This document shows, piece by piece, positions 18,721-27,190 of a stretch of DNA of 57,148 bases (position 1 is the first letter of the stretch; each line of letters opens with the position of its first letter). The notes beneath the pieces are model-generated. The model did not search any database. It worked only from the letters and a program-made list of their open reading frames with translations, and had not been told where the DNA came from. Origin of the DNA: Candidatus Sulfuritelmatomonas gaucii. Its GTDB lineage: Bacteria; Acidobacteriota; Terriglobia; Terriglobales; Acidobacteriaceae. The stretch lies in the NCBI GenBank assembly GCA_900290245.1, contig OKRB01000085.1:148337-205484 (forward strand), read 5' to 3'. The position numbers were made by a program, and so were the translations under genes.

Positions 18721-18961
18721 CCGCGACCTCCGAAGCGTTTTAGGAAATGCTCTCAGTGAAAGCCACTGTACCAAAGTCGGCGCGACCACAAGGAACGAAG
18801 ACCTTGCACGCAGGCAAAAACCTCGCATTGTTTCCTAAAATGCCGTGGCTCCACCGTCCACCCTCGCTTCATCGAAAGCGGGGCACCCCTGCCAGAGAAT
18901 GCCAGAAATCAAGGCCCAAAATCCAGCAAATCGCAAATCAGCGCATCCCTCGCTCCTGCGT

Positions 18962-19423
18962 TCATGCCGTCCAGTTCGATCCTGTCGCCGCCGATTCCCC
19001 TCCCGCCGCAGATTCCGGCCCCGGACTTGAAGGCATCGTTAGTGCTCCTGATCGCGCCGGGCCCGCGCTCTGATTCTTCGCCACCTCGCGCCAGGCGTCG
19101 CGCACATTTCGAACGCAACCGATAGCATGTTGGAACTTGGCCCGCGTAGCCGCTTGCGAGGCCTGCAGAATCTCGGCAAAAATCGCTGCATAAAAATCGC
19201 TCAGCGACTCCGCCGGCCGCCCGCCTACATCCATGCGCAGGCGCGCCTGTAGATGAACAATGATGTCCAGCGCGCGTTTCACCGCCGCTCTTCGCCCCTC
19301 GGCATCGCCCCGTTCCACCGCCGCAATGGCCGCATACAAAAAGCGGATCATGCCGTCGTAGAGCGCCACCACCAGCTCCACGGCCGATGCGCCTTCCAGT
19401 GCGTGTTCCCGGTAATTCCCCAT
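18962..19423 (-). CDS. fliS: Flagellar export chaperone FliS
   Basis: 153 residues. The first 120 match FliS: YREHALEGASAVELVVALYDGMI, the typical LVxxLYDGxI signature near residue 20, then helices ending VRDAWREVAKNQ. FliS binds the C-terminus of flagellin in the cytoplasm and prevents early assembly. The last 30 residues are low complexity (Ser, Gly, Ala, Pro) and unusual for the family. It is the third gene of fliC-fliD-fliS, ten bases after fliD. Confidence 0.9.
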   Translation of the reverse strand: MGNYREHALEGASAVELVVALYDGMIRFLYAAIAAVERGDAEGRRAAVKRALDIIVHLQARLRMDVGGRPAESLSDFYAAIFAEILQASQAATRAKFQHAIGCVRNVRDAWREVAKNQSAGPARSGALTMPSSPGPESAAGGESAATGSNWTA

Positions 19424-19433
19424 CGGTCTCTCC

Positions 19434-21590
19434 CTAGCCGTTCGAACCCTGGTTGTAGCCCGTGATCGCCGAATACAGCTCGTTCATTCCGTTCAACTCC
19501 GACGGCAACTGCTGCATGATCTGGTTGGCCTGGTTCAACTCCGCAGTCAGTTTTGTTTTCTGCGTTGCAATGTAACTGTCTTCCTTCGTGACTTCCGCGT
19601 TCAGCGTCGATTCCGTATTGCTGTTCGATTTGGCCGCCAGCGCCAGGATCCCTGTCGATGAACTCGAGCCCGCATTGGTCAGCATGGTCGAGAAGGTTTG
19701 TCCCCAGCTGTTCGCATTCTGGAAGAACCCAACCAAGCTGTTGTAGTCCGAGTTCAGCAGCGAATCCAGCGCGTTTGCGTCTAACGTCAGCGAGCCGTCG
19801 TTGTTCACGCTGACGCCGAGCGCGGTCAGGCTGTTGATATCGGACGAGTTGTTGTAGTTGAGGGTTGTATTCGTCAGGCTCGTCGTGTCGGCAAGACTTG
19901 ACGCGACCGCAAGCGCTCCGGCCGCGCCCACCTGCGACGAAGTCAGCGTGATTCCCGTTCCCGCACTCGTCAGATTCGCGCTCACTCCAAGCTGCGCGTT
20001 GTTGATCGCATCCATCACGTCGGATAACGTATCCGCTCCGCTGCCGGTGTAGATCGTGTTGGCCGCGGGAGAAGCGGGCGCGGCGCCCATCACGATACTC
20101 TCCGCCGTCCCGTTACCCACTCGAATGGAGATGGAGCCCGTCAGCGTGTCGCTCGCGTCTCCCACAGTGCCCAGTGTGCCGCTGTCCGCAGTCGTGCTGG
20201 TGTAGCCGGAGTCAACATAGGTTTGCGCTGTCGGCGCGCTCGCCACAATCGCCGAGGTCACCCCGAGCGCCCCGTTCGCCCCGGCGGTCTGCGATGTTAG
20301 CGTAAGCGTGGATTCTCCGTTCGATGTTGCAACTCCGGCCGTGACGCCGATGTTAGCCGCGGAGATGGCATTCGCCAGGCCGGAAAGCGTATTGAAATCG
20401 CTTCCCGATCCGGTGTAGATCGTGTTTGCGGCCGGCGAACTCGGTACCGCGCCGATCACAATCGTCTCCGCGGTCTTGTTGCCAACCTGTATGGTCATGG
20501 AGCCGGATAGTGTCGTCCCATTGTTCGCCGCGATCCCGTCGAGATATCCGTTCGGGCTTTGCGTATTCAGGCTGCTCAGCAATTGCTGTTGCAGCAGCGA
20601 CACCGTCGGCGAGCCGAAAAGCGGCTCAGGCTTCCCCGTGCTGTCGTATCCCTCCTGCGTGTTGACGGCCTTGATCAGCGCGTTGTAGTCGGTCACAAAA
20701 TGGTTCACCGCGCTTTCCACGCCCGAGTTGTCATTGGAGATCACCACCTGTACCGGTTCCAGGTTGCCGTCCGATTCCTGTGCGCTCGGCGCCAGCAACT
20801 GGAACGTTACGCCGGGAATGAGATTCGTCACCGTGTTTGACGCGCTCGTCAGAGGCACCCCGTCAATCACTAAGGACGCGTCCTTGGCGCCCACGGTGGA
20901 GTTGTAATTGATGGCGCCCGTGGTGTTTGTCGTCGATACCAGCTTGGCATCGGTGAGCTGCGACGTGATCGTCGTCTTCCCGGCTGAGCCGGAAGTATTC
21001 GAGACGAGGCTGAGTCGCGAGCCCGAGGAATCGGTCAATACGTTGGCCGTGACGCCCAGGTTGGCCGAACTAATCGCTGAAGCCAGCTTGGGAAGCGTGT
21101 TGGCTCCGCTCCCCGTGTAAATCGTGTTCGCCGCCAGCGAGCTGGGTGCCGCGCCAATCACTACCGTCTTCGCCGTCCCGTTTCCCATCTGAATGGTGAG
21201 CGAACCGGCCAGCGCGTCCGACGCGTTCGTAATTTCGTCCAGGTACCCGCTCGCCGTCTGCGCCAGGTTATTCACCACCACGGTGTGCGTTCCCGCCGTT
21301 GCCGTAGAGTTTGCCGCGGTCAGTTCCAGAACGCCGGTGTCCGAGCTTGATCCCTCTTTTTGCGCCAGGACCCCTTGAAAATCGGTGAGTGCGCTCGCGT
21401 CGTTCGAGAGATTCGAAAACAAAGTGCCCAGGTTCGAAATCGCCGTGTCCTGGCTCTCGAGAGAGGTCAGCTGGTTCTTCCAGGGCGTCTCCACGTTCTC
21501 GAGGTTGCCCACGATCTCGCTGACCGTCGAGCTTACGTTGAATCCCGCGCCGCTCGTCGGCGAACCGAAACTCAGTCCGACTGTGCCCAT
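19434..21590 (-). CDS. fliD: Flagellar hook-associated protein 2 / filament cap FliD
   Basis: 718 residues, long for FliD. The N-terminal FliD domain (GLSFGSPTSGAGFNVSSTVS) and the C-terminal coiled segment (EVTKEDSYIATQKTKLTAEL) are present. The middle contains three similar segments of about 100 residues at about 115-210, 348-446 and 462-565. Each has the NTIYTGSG motif followed by an AI-x-x-A-x-x-GV hook-IN pattern. FliD caps the filament and folds flagellin at the tip. ATG 21590 has GGAGG at good spacing; the longer frame is not typical. Preceded by fliC, followed by fliS. Confidence 0.93.
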   Translation of the reverse strand: MGTVGLSFGSPTSGAGFNVSSTVSEIVGNLENVETPWKNQLTSLESQDTAISNLGTLFSNLSNDASALTDFQGVLAQKEGSSSDTGVLELTAANSTATAGTHTVVVNNLAQTASGYLDEITNASDALAGSLTIQMGNGTAKTVVIGAAPSSLAANTIYTGSGANTLPKLASAISSANLGVTANVLTDSSGSRLSLVSNTSGSAGKTTITSQLTDAKLVSTTNTTGAINYNSTVGAKDASLVIDGVPLTSASNTVTNLIPGVTFQLLAPSAQESDGNLEPVQVVISNDNSGVESAVNHFVTDYNALIKAVNTQEGYDSTGKPEPLFGSPTVSLLQQQLLSSLNTQSPNGYLDGIAANNGTTLSGSMTIQVGNKTAETIVIGAVPSSPAANTIYTGSGSDFNTLSGLANAISAANIGVTAGVATSNGESTLTLTSQTAGANGALGVTSAIVASAPTAQTYVDSGYTSTTADSGTLGTVGDASDTLTGSISIRVGNGTAESIVMGAAPASPAANTIYTGSGADTLSDVMDAINNAQLGVSANLTSAGTGITLTSSQVGAAGALAVASSLADTTSLTNTTLNYNNSSDINSLTALGVSVNNDGSLTLDANALDSLLNSDYNSLVGFFQNANSWGQTFSTMLTNAGSSSSTGILALAAKSNSNTESTLNAEVTKEDSYIATQKTKLTAELNQANQIMQQLPSELNGMNELYSAITGYNQGSNG
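19896..21248 (-). repeat. Three diverged coding repeats in fliD
   Basis: Segments at about 20961-21248, 20253-20549 and 19896-20207 encode similar blocks. The most alike DNA surrounds the GTGTAGATCGTGTT stretches near 20045 and 20413 and GTGTAAATCGTGTT near 21115. Confidence 0.75.
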
Positions 21591-21690
21591 TCCAACCTCC
21601 AGAGAAAACCCATGCAGCTTGCGATCCAACCGGCTTGAGTGCCAGATTGGAGAAATCTCATCGCCGCAAGCCGTTTCCGCTCATGCAAAG

Positions 21691-21713
21691 AGGGGCGCCA
21701 CTGGACGCCCCCT
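21691..21713 (-). terminator. Probable terminator after fliC
   Basis: GGGGCGCC and GACGCCCC form a stem with a short loop, 29 bases after the fliC stop; on the minus strand it is followed by CTCTTTG. The U-run is short, so it may be partial and allow read-through to fliD. Confidence 0.5.
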
Positions 21714-21741
21714 TTGGTTATCGGCATTTCTGCCGGGTTCG

Positions 21742-23040
21742 TTATTGCAACAGCTTGGTCACTTCCTGCTGCACGCTGTTGGCCTGCGCCAAAGCCGAGA
21801 TGCCGGTCTGGCTCAGGATTTCGTACTTCGACATGTTGGAGGACGCAGACGCGTAGTCGGTGGCCTGGACTGCGTTTTGCGCCGCCTGCACGTTTTCAGA
21901 TTGCGTGCTGAGCACGCTGCTGACGGCACTCAGCGTGTTGATCTGCGCGCCGAGGTAGCCATCCTGGGCCGCCACGTCGGAGATCGCGGTGTTTAGACTG
22001 GTCAACGCCGCTTCGGCATCGTTTTGGTCGCTCAGGTCGGTTGTGGAAAGGTTGGCGTGTGTGTCGCTTACCGAGTTGTAGCTGATCGTGGCTATGCCAC
22101 TGTGGCTGGTGGGCGTGGATGGGGTCGACTGGTCGCCGCCGAGTGCTACTTCGTCTGCGACGTCGCTGGCGCTCAGGACAACGCCACTCGACGCAGAGGC
22201 CGAGCCTCCGGAGCTGTAGCTGACATTGCCGGAGAGCATGATGCCAGTCTCGAGGCCGGCCGCCCCCGTGGCGCCGGTGGCGTCGGCGTTGGTTGTGAGG
22301 CTGGCGGTTACGCCCAGCCCAGCGCCGTTTATTGCACCCACCAGATCCTGCACGGTTGCACCCGTAAAGGTCTTGGTCACAGCCTGTGCAGTGGTGTTGT
22401 CCCAAACGGAGAAGGAGAGACCAGTCGTTTCAGTAACGGCATCACCGCTGACCGCGAGGTTGGTAGGGGTTTTGGACAAGTTGATGAACACGTTGGTACC
22501 AGACGAATACTGCATAGAGCCGCCCGTATCGCCCACATACGAAGACGAGAGGTTGGCGAGGTGCAGTGTATCTTGCGAAGCGCCCGTAGAAGATGAGTCC
22601 CCCGTGTAGACGCTAACGTTGGTGCCAAAGACCTTGTTCTGGTTGTAGGTCGTTGTGGAGCCAATGTTCGAGATTTCCGACAGGATCGACTGGTATTCCT
22701 GGTTCGCTGCTGCATCCTGCTTGTCGGTGAGCGTTCCGTTGGAGGCTTCGGTGGCAAGCGTGACGGCGCGGTTGAGCAAGCTGGTGACCTGCGACAGGGC
22801 GCCGTCGGCGACCTGCAAAAGTCCGACACCCTCTTGTGCATTGGTTCCGGACTGTGTCAAGGCCGATTGGTTGGCCTGGAGGCCATCGACCAATGACAAG
22901 CCGGCGGCATCGTCTGCGCCGGAGTTGATTTTAGAGCCCGAAGATAACTGTTGCAACGTCTTCGACAGGCTGTTGTTTGTGCTATTCAGGTTGTTCTCCG
23001 CATACACCGCGGAGAGGTTGTTCAAGACACCCAGGGACAT
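21742..23040 (-). CDS. fliC: Flagellin FliC
   Basis: 432 residues. The N-terminal D0/D1 helices are clear (LNNLSAVYAENNLNSTNNSL, LSSGSKINSGADDAAGLSL) and the C-terminal D0 helix ends NSVQQEVTKLLQ. The centre (about residues 145-330) is a variable, Ser/Thr/Gly-rich domain holding a hook-IN-like piece, VQDLVGAINGAGLGVTASL. ATG 23040 is chosen because flagellins begin at MSLGVLNN and AAGGAGA lies just before. A strong sigma-28 promoter lies about 115 bases upstream. This is the only flagellin in the window. Confidence 0.95.
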   Translation of the reverse strand: MSLGVLNNLSAVYAENNLNSTNNSLSKTLQQLSSGSKINSGADDAAGLSLVDGLQANQSALTQSGTNAQEGVGLLQVADGALSQVTSLLNRAVTLATEASNGTLTDKQDAAANQEYQSILSEISNIGSTTTYNQNKVFGTNVSVYTGDSSSTGASQDTLHLANLSSSYVGDTGGSMQYSSGTNVFINLSKTPTNLAVSGDAVTETTGLSFSVWDNTTAQAVTKTFTGATVQDLVGAINGAGLGVTASLTTNADATGATGAAGLETGIMLSGNVSYSSGGSASASSGVVLSASDVADEVALGGDQSTPSTPTSHSGIATISYNSVSDTHANLSTTDLSDQNDAEAALTSLNTAISDVAAQDGYLGAQINTLSAVSSVLSTQSENVQAAQNAVQATDYASASSNMSKYEILSQTGISALAQANSVQQEVTKLLQ

Positions 23041-23155
23041 GGGGTTCTCCTTGTTGGATGCGGTGATTTGCGGCCCATCTCCCGAAAGTGCCCCACTTAT
23101 TTGATTCCTGCGTGGGTTGCTGCTTACGGGGGGCAAGCCGTCGCATCTGGCCCCT

Positions 23156-23182
23156 TTTTCGGCACGCGCTTGACTGACTTTA
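23156..23182 (-). promoter_or_regulatory. Sigma-28 (FliA) promoter of fliC
   Basis: On the minus strand: TAAAGTCA, 11 bases, GCCGAAAA. The sigma-28 consensus is TAAAGTTT, N11, GCCGATAA, so 13 of 16 positions agree with exact spacing. It lies upstream of fliC and predicts a leader of about 110 nt. Confidence 0.85.
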
Positions 23183-23285
23183 TCCCCCCGCCGTTTGTGT
23201 CCTGCATGGGACACTTTTGGCCGCTTTTTCTAATTTTTTAGCCCTCTCCCTCCTCCGCCGATAACCCCTGCAAGGAGCCTCGGCG

Positions 23286-23591
23286 ATGATCGAACTCACC
23301 CGCCTCAACGGCCGCCCCATGATGCTGAATAGTGACCTCATCAAAACCGCCGAGGCATCGCCCGATACGATGCTGACGCTCATCAACGGCGAAAAGCTGA
23401 TCGTGCGCGAAGAGATCGCCGAAGTGGTGGAGCGCGTACTTGCCTACCGCGCGCACTTGCTGGCCGTCGTATCACGGCGCCTGCACAAGTTCGACGATTT
23501 TGCCCGCGTCATTGCCCTGGCCAGTCTCGACGTCGCCAACCAACCCGCCACGCCTCAATCTCCCGGTCCGGCCGGCGGCTCCGTGAAGTAG
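23286..23591 (+). CDS. flbD: FlbD-like flagellar protein
   Basis: 101 residues. The first 65 match the FlbD family of flagellar loci: IELTRLNGRPMMLNSDLI, then TMLTLINGEKLIVREEIAEV. The family is small, of unclear function, often just before motA, as here. AAGGAG precedes the ATG. It opens the plus-strand motility unit flbD-motA-motB, divergent from fliC. Confidence 0.88.
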   Translation: MIELTRLNGRPMMLNSDLIKTAEASPDTMLTLINGEKLIVREEIAEVVERVLAYRAHLLAVVSRRLHKFDDFARVIALASLDVANQPATPQSPGPAGGSVK

Positions 23592-23627
23592 GCACTCTGT
23601 TTTCTGTCTCGCATCGAGGATCTATCT

Positions 23628-24404
23628 ATGGACAAAGCGAGCGTCAGCGGAGCCATCCTGGCCATCGCGGGCATCGTTGCCGGCTTGCTCATCGAAGGCG
23701 GCAGCGTGGGCCAGATCCTGCAGCCCACCGCGGCCCTCATTGTGTTTGGCGGCACCCTGGGCGCTGTCTTGCTGCAGTTCCCCCTCACCACGGTGCTCGC
23801 CGCCTTCCGCAGCCTGGCCTCGCTTTTCGTGGCGCCGCCCCGCGAGCACGACGCGCAGCTCATTCAACTTCTCGCCGCCTTCGCCAACAAGGCGCGCCGC
23901 AATGGCATGGTTTCCCTCGACACCGATCTGCAGTCGATCGAGGACCCATTCCTTCAGCAAACTCTGATGCTTGCCGTCGACGGCACTGAGCCCGCGGAGC
24001 TGCGCAAAATCATGCGCGTCAGTCTCGACTCCATGACCGAAGACGAGGAGCACCTGCCCGCCGTCTTCGAATCCGCCGGCGGCTTCTCCCCCACCATCGG
24101 CATCCTTGGCGCCGTGCTCGGCCTCATCCAGGTCATGCAGCATCTCGACAACATCAATGAAGTGGGCCGCGGCATCGCCGTCGCCTTCGTGGCCACCATC
24201 TACGGAGTCGGCATCGCCAACCTGTTCTTCCTGCCCTTCGCCGGCAAGATGCGCATGCGTATCCGCAACGCCCATCGCCGCCGCGAAATGATGCTTGAAG
24301 GTGTCATCTCCATCCTTGAAGGCATCAACCCGCGCATGCTCGAAATCAAGCTGGCCGGCTTTCTCGACGACGCAAGCCGCGAACAGAAGGAGCGCGCCGC
24401 ATGA
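23628..24404 (+). CDS. motA: Flagellar motor stator protein MotA/PomA
   Basis: 258 residues with four membrane segments: ILAIAGIVAGLLI, ALIVFGGTLGAVLL, then FSPTIGILGAVLGLIQVMQH and VAFVATIYGVGIANLFFLPF. The cytoplasmic loop between helices 2 and 3 carries charged residues for rotor contact. With MotB it forms the ion-conducting stator. GAGGA precedes the ATG at 23628. Its stop overlaps the motB start by four bases (ATGA). Confidence 0.94.
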   Translation: MDKASVSGAILAIAGIVAGLLIEGGSVGQILQPTAALIVFGGTLGAVLLQFPLTTVLAAFRSLASLFVAPPREHDAQLIQLLAAFANKARRNGMVSLDTDLQSIEDPFLQQTLMLAVDGTEPAELRKIMRVSLDSMTEDEEHLPAVFESAGGFSPTIGILGAVLGLIQVMQHLDNINEVGRGIAVAFVATIYGVGIANLFFLPFAGKMRMRIRNAHRRREMMLEGVISILEGINPRMLEIKLAGFLDDASREQKERAA

Positions 24405-25234
24405 ACCCCCGCGTGCCTCGAGCCCGCGTCGGTCACGACCGATGGCTGGTTTCCTACGCCGACTTCATCACCCTGCTCTTCGGCTTCTTTGTCGTGCTCT
24501 ACGCATTCGCGCGTGCCGACGAGAAAAAGCAGCAGCAGGTGTCGCATGCCATCGACACCGCCTTCCATGCGATGGGTATGGCTCAAAATGCTCCCGGCGC
24601 ATCACCTGCTCCGGCCTCGGCCGGCAACTCGTCCGATCAAGACAGCACAGCCCAATCCGCGCAGTCCGCCAATTCGGTCGTTACGGAAGACATCCTCACT
24701 CCCATTCAAATCAGGGACGATCTCGATCGTCTTCGCCTCGATCTGACTCACTCCCTCTCGGGCCAGGTCGCCTCGCATTCCATCTCTCTCGAAATGGGCC
24801 GCGATGGCCTCGTCATCAGCCTGCGCGAGGCGGGATTCTTTCAATCGGGCTCCGCCGCACCCAAGCCGGAGGCGCTTCCCACGCTGCGATTCATCGCCGC
24901 AAGATTGGGCGCGACGCCCTACGACCTGCGCATCGAGGGTCACACCGACAACGTGCCCATCCACAACGCCCAGTTCAATTCGAACTGGGAACTCTCCACG
25001 GCGCGCGCCACGGGCATCGCCCAGCTCTTTCTCGAACTCAAGGCCATCTCGCCCGACCGCATCTCCGCTGCCGGATACGCCGAATACCATCCTGTCGCCG
25101 GCAACGCAACCCCGGAAGGCCGCGCCGAAAATCGCCGCGTCGATCTCGTCGTCCTGCCCCGCACCCAGATCAACTTCGCCGCGCCTGCGTCGGCCGACGC
25201 AACGGGAACATGGCACAAAGTCACGGATGAGTAA
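24401..25234 (+). CDS. motB: Flagellar motor stator protein MotB (OmpA domain)
   Basis: 277 residues. A single N-terminal membrane helix, WLVSYADFITLLFGFFVVLY, carries the essential Asp that binds the driving ion. An Ala/Ser-rich linker follows, and residues about 160-260 form the peptidoglycan-binding OmpA-like domain (IEGHTDNVPI, NWELSTARA, AENRRVDLVVL). The start overlaps motA. The next 37 bases after the stop form one arm of an inverted repeat. Confidence 0.93.
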   Translation: MNPRVPRARVGHDRWLVSYADFITLLFGFFVVLYAFARADEKKQQQVSHAIDTAFHAMGMAQNAPGASPAPASAGNSSDQDSTAQSAQSANSVVTEDILTPIQIRDDLDRLRLDLTHSLSGQVASHSISLEMGRDGLVISLREAGFFQSGSAAPKPEALPTLRFIAARLGATPYDLRIEGHTDNVPIHNAQFNSNWELSTARATGIAQLFLELKAISPDRISAAGYAEYHPVAGNATPEGRAENRRVDLVVLPRTQINFAAPASADATGTWHKVTDE

Positions 25235-25271
25235 GCGGAGCTAGCGGGGCTAGCGGAGTTGGCGGAGCTAG
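25235..25271 (+). repeat. Left arm of a 37-bp inverted repeat
   Basis: Made of GCGGAG / CTAGC units starting right after the motB stop. It pairs with 25489-25525 with only a few mismatches; the arms enclose a family A repeat. Confidence 0.75.
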
Positions 25272-25307
25272 CGTCCTGTCCCTGAAAATCGAGCCACCAT
25301 CAACGGT

Positions 25308-25367
25308 GTCATCCTGAGCGAAGTTTGCCGGCTTTTGCGGCAAACGAAGTCGAAGGATCTGCGGTTG
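25308..25367 (+). repeat. Family A dispersed repeat, copy 2
   Basis: Constant ends GTCATCCTGAGCGAAG and CGAAGGATCTGCGGTTG; inner hairpin TTTGCCG with CGGCAAA. Confidence 0.85.
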
Positions 25368-25488
25368 CTCTCTGCGGATTAAGTCATGAACTTCTGAGCC
25401 ACCACACGAGCGAAGTTGGCGGGGCCACGCTCCCGACCACTTGATTCCGCGCGATCGATGAACTCCGGAGGCTTAATGCCGTAGCGAA

Positions 25489-25525
25489 CTAGCTCCGCTA
25501 ACTCCGCAAACCCCGCTAACTCCGC
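25489..25525 (-). repeat. Right arm of the 37-bp inverted repeat
   Basis: CTAGCTCCGC... pairs with 25235-25271. It overlaps the last codons and stop of the minus-strand yjbQ gene. Confidence 0.75.
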
Positions 25526-25947
25526 TCGTCCCCCTCCACCCCCAGCACCTTCACAATCACGCGCTTTCGCCGTTGTCCGTCGAACTCGGCATAAAAGACT
25601 CGCTGCCATGTCCCCAGGTCAAGCTTGCCATTAGTCACCGGCAGCGTGGTCTCGTGATGCAGCAGCAGCGACTTCAAGTGAGCATCGCCGTTGTCCTCGC
25701 CGGTGCGGTGGTGCTTGTAATCGGGTCGCGCCGGCGCAAGCTCTTCAAGCCATTTGCCGATATCCTCGATCAGCCCGCTCTCCAGATCGTTCACATAAAT
25801 CGCCGCGGTAATGTGCATTGGCGAGACGAAACACAATCCGTCTTTCACGCCGCTGCGCCCCACAATCGCCTCCACCTCATCGGTGATATGCACCATTTCG
25901 CGCCGCTTGCGCGTTTCAAACACCAAATACTCTGTGTGACTCTTCAT
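25516..25947 (-). CDS. yjbQ: YjbQ family protein (UPF0047, secondary thiamine-phosphate synthase type)
   Basis: 143 residues matching YjbQ/UPF0047 along the full length: [15 protein letters not shown], then [18 protein letters not shown] and [18 protein letters not shown]. The family is a small trimeric metal-binding fold; E. coli YjbQ showed weak thiamine phosphate synthase activity, but the true role is unknown. The C-terminus ends inside the right arm of an inverted repeat. Confidence 0.9.
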   Translation of the reverse strand: MKSHTEYLVFETRKRREMVHITDEVEAIVGRSGVKDGLCFVSPMHITAAIYVNDLESGLIEDIGKWLEELAPARPDYKHHRTGEDNGDAHLKSLLLHHETTLPVTNGKLDLGTWQRVFYAEFDGQRRKRVIVKVLGVEGDERS

Positions 25948-26015
25948 GCGAAACTCCTTCGATCATCCGCCGCACCACGGCAAAGAGCGCGGCAGCCGCC
26001 CTCGACCTTATCCTA

Positions 26016-26729
26016 ATGGCAGCCGTGAACTCCCGCCGCCCGCACACCCCGGCCATGCGCCTGCGCCGCATGCACGATGTTTTGATGCGAGCCTACGGCC
26101 CGCAACTCTGGTGGCCGGCCCAGACGCCCTTTGAAGTCATCCTCGGCGCCTATCTCACGCAAAACACCGCGTGGAAAGCCGTCGAGCGCTCCCTCGCCAA
26201 TCTCCGCGCAGCCTGCGGTCTCACACTCGAAGGCCTGCGCGCGATCCCTCGCGCCAAACTGCGGCGCCTCATCCGCCCCTCCGGCTTCATCACGCGCAAA
26301 GCACCCGCGCTGAAAGCGTTCGTCAACCTGCTCGACAAAGAATTCGACGGGTCGCTCGAAGCTCTCGCCGCAACGCCGACTGTGGAGCTCCGCGAACGCC
26401 TTCTCGCGCTACCGGGCGTCGGCCAGGAGACCGCCGATGCCATCCTGCTCTACGCGCTCGGCCACTCCGTTCCAGTCGCCGATGAGTACCTGCGCCGCAT
26501 CGCCGAACGTCACCAACTTCTGTCGCCGCCATCTGGCCGCAAACAGATCTCCTATGACTCGCTAACCAGCCTCACCCGCCAGGCCTTCGCCTCCGACCCC
26601 GTATCCACACAAGCGCGGCTCTTCAACGAGTTTCATGCCCTCACAGTCGCCGTGGGCAAAGCACACTGCAGACGCACCGCGCAGTGCGAAGGGTGCCCCT
26701 TGGCCGGCGACCTGAAAAACAGCTTTTAG
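26016..26729 (+). CDS. Endonuclease III-like HhH-GPD DNA glycosylase
   Basis: 237 residues. The helix-hairpin-helix LPGVGQETADAILLYALG and the following PVADEYLRRI carry the conserved catalytic Asp. Where bifunctional EndoIII has Lys after the hairpin (GRKTA), this protein has Glu (GQETA), so it is probably a monofunctional glycosylase of the MagIII / EndoIII-domain type. Near the C-terminus are three Cys (CRRTAQCEGCPL) but no fourth, so an FeS cluster is doubtful. Likely role: base excision of alkylated bases. Convergent with nothing nearby; CTAG-rich repeat follows. Confidence 0.85.
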   Translation: MAAVNSRRPHTPAMRLRRMHDVLMRAYGPQLWWPAQTPFEVILGAYLTQNTAWKAVERSLANLRAACGLTLEGLRAIPRAKLRRLIRPSGFITRKAPALKAFVNLLDKEFDGSLEALAATPTVELRERLLALPGVGQETADAILLYALGHSVPVADEYLRRIAERHQLLSPPSGRKQISYDSLTSLTRQAFASDPVSTQARLFNEFHALTVAVGKAHCRRTAQCEGCPLAGDLKNSF

Positions 26730-26832
26730 CCGCTAGCTCCTGGCTTCTAGCCCGTATGCGCGGCACGAAAGCTGCTCGTCCAGCATCACGAGCTAGCAGC
26801 TAGAGGCTAGAAGCTAGTAGCTGCTTTCTAGC
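26727..26832. repeat. CTAG-rich palindromic spacer
   Basis: Arms such as GCTAGCTCCTGGCTTCTAGC and GCTAGAGGCTAGAAGCTAG are roughly complementary across about 60 bases. Related elements: 35476-35508, 47029-47060, 54150-54245 and 56893-57005. Confidence 0.65.
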
Positions 26833-26848
26833 GTAAGCTGGAAGCATC

Positions 26849-27154
26849 ATGAGTCCGACACAGCAGCAGCCTCAACTGAATCTCGCTCAGACCCCTGACT
26901 ATCGCGAATCCTACGCCAACAGCGTACAGGTGCGCGTCAGCGTGTGGGACTTCCAGCTCGTCTTCGGTCTTGCCTCCAGCGAAAGTCCCGAACAAGTCAA
27001 CATCCGCAATCACCAGGCCATCTTCCTCAGTCCGCAACAGGCCAAAGCCCTCTGGAACGTGTTAGGCCAGAATATTGTTCAATATGAGCAGGCCTTCGGC
27101 ACGCTCAATCTGGAGCCGCAGAACCAGAATTTCCCGCGTGGGCAGGTCAATTAG
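26849..27154 (+). CDS. DUF3467 protein
   Basis: 101 residues matching DUF3467: YANSVQVRVSVWDFQLVFG, then NIRNHQAIFLSPQQAKALWN and a Gln/Asn-rich tail. The family is small, soluble and of unknown function. GGAAG precedes the ATG. The glycosyltransferase gene starts 36 bases after its stop, so the two may share a transcript. Confidence 0.85.
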   Translation: MSPTQQQPQLNLAQTPDYRESYANSVQVRVSVWDFQLVFGLASSESPEQVNIRNHQAIFLSPQQAKALWNVLGQNIVQYEQAFGTLNLEPQNQNFPRGQVN

Positions 27155-27190
27155 CTATCAGTACCCTTAACGGACCGCAGGAGCCGTGCC

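Noticed and set aside
18829..18961. Possible tRNA or small RNA before fliS
   Set aside because: No cloverleaf or TTCGA-type arm was found. A by-eye scan of the whole window found no tRNA or rRNA, but a tRNAscan run would be decisive.
23257..23264. GCCGATAA, a perfect sigma-28 -10 box before flbD on the plus strand
   Set aside because: At 11 bases upstream there is no TAAAGT-like box (TTAGCCCT instead), so only the fliC promoter was called.
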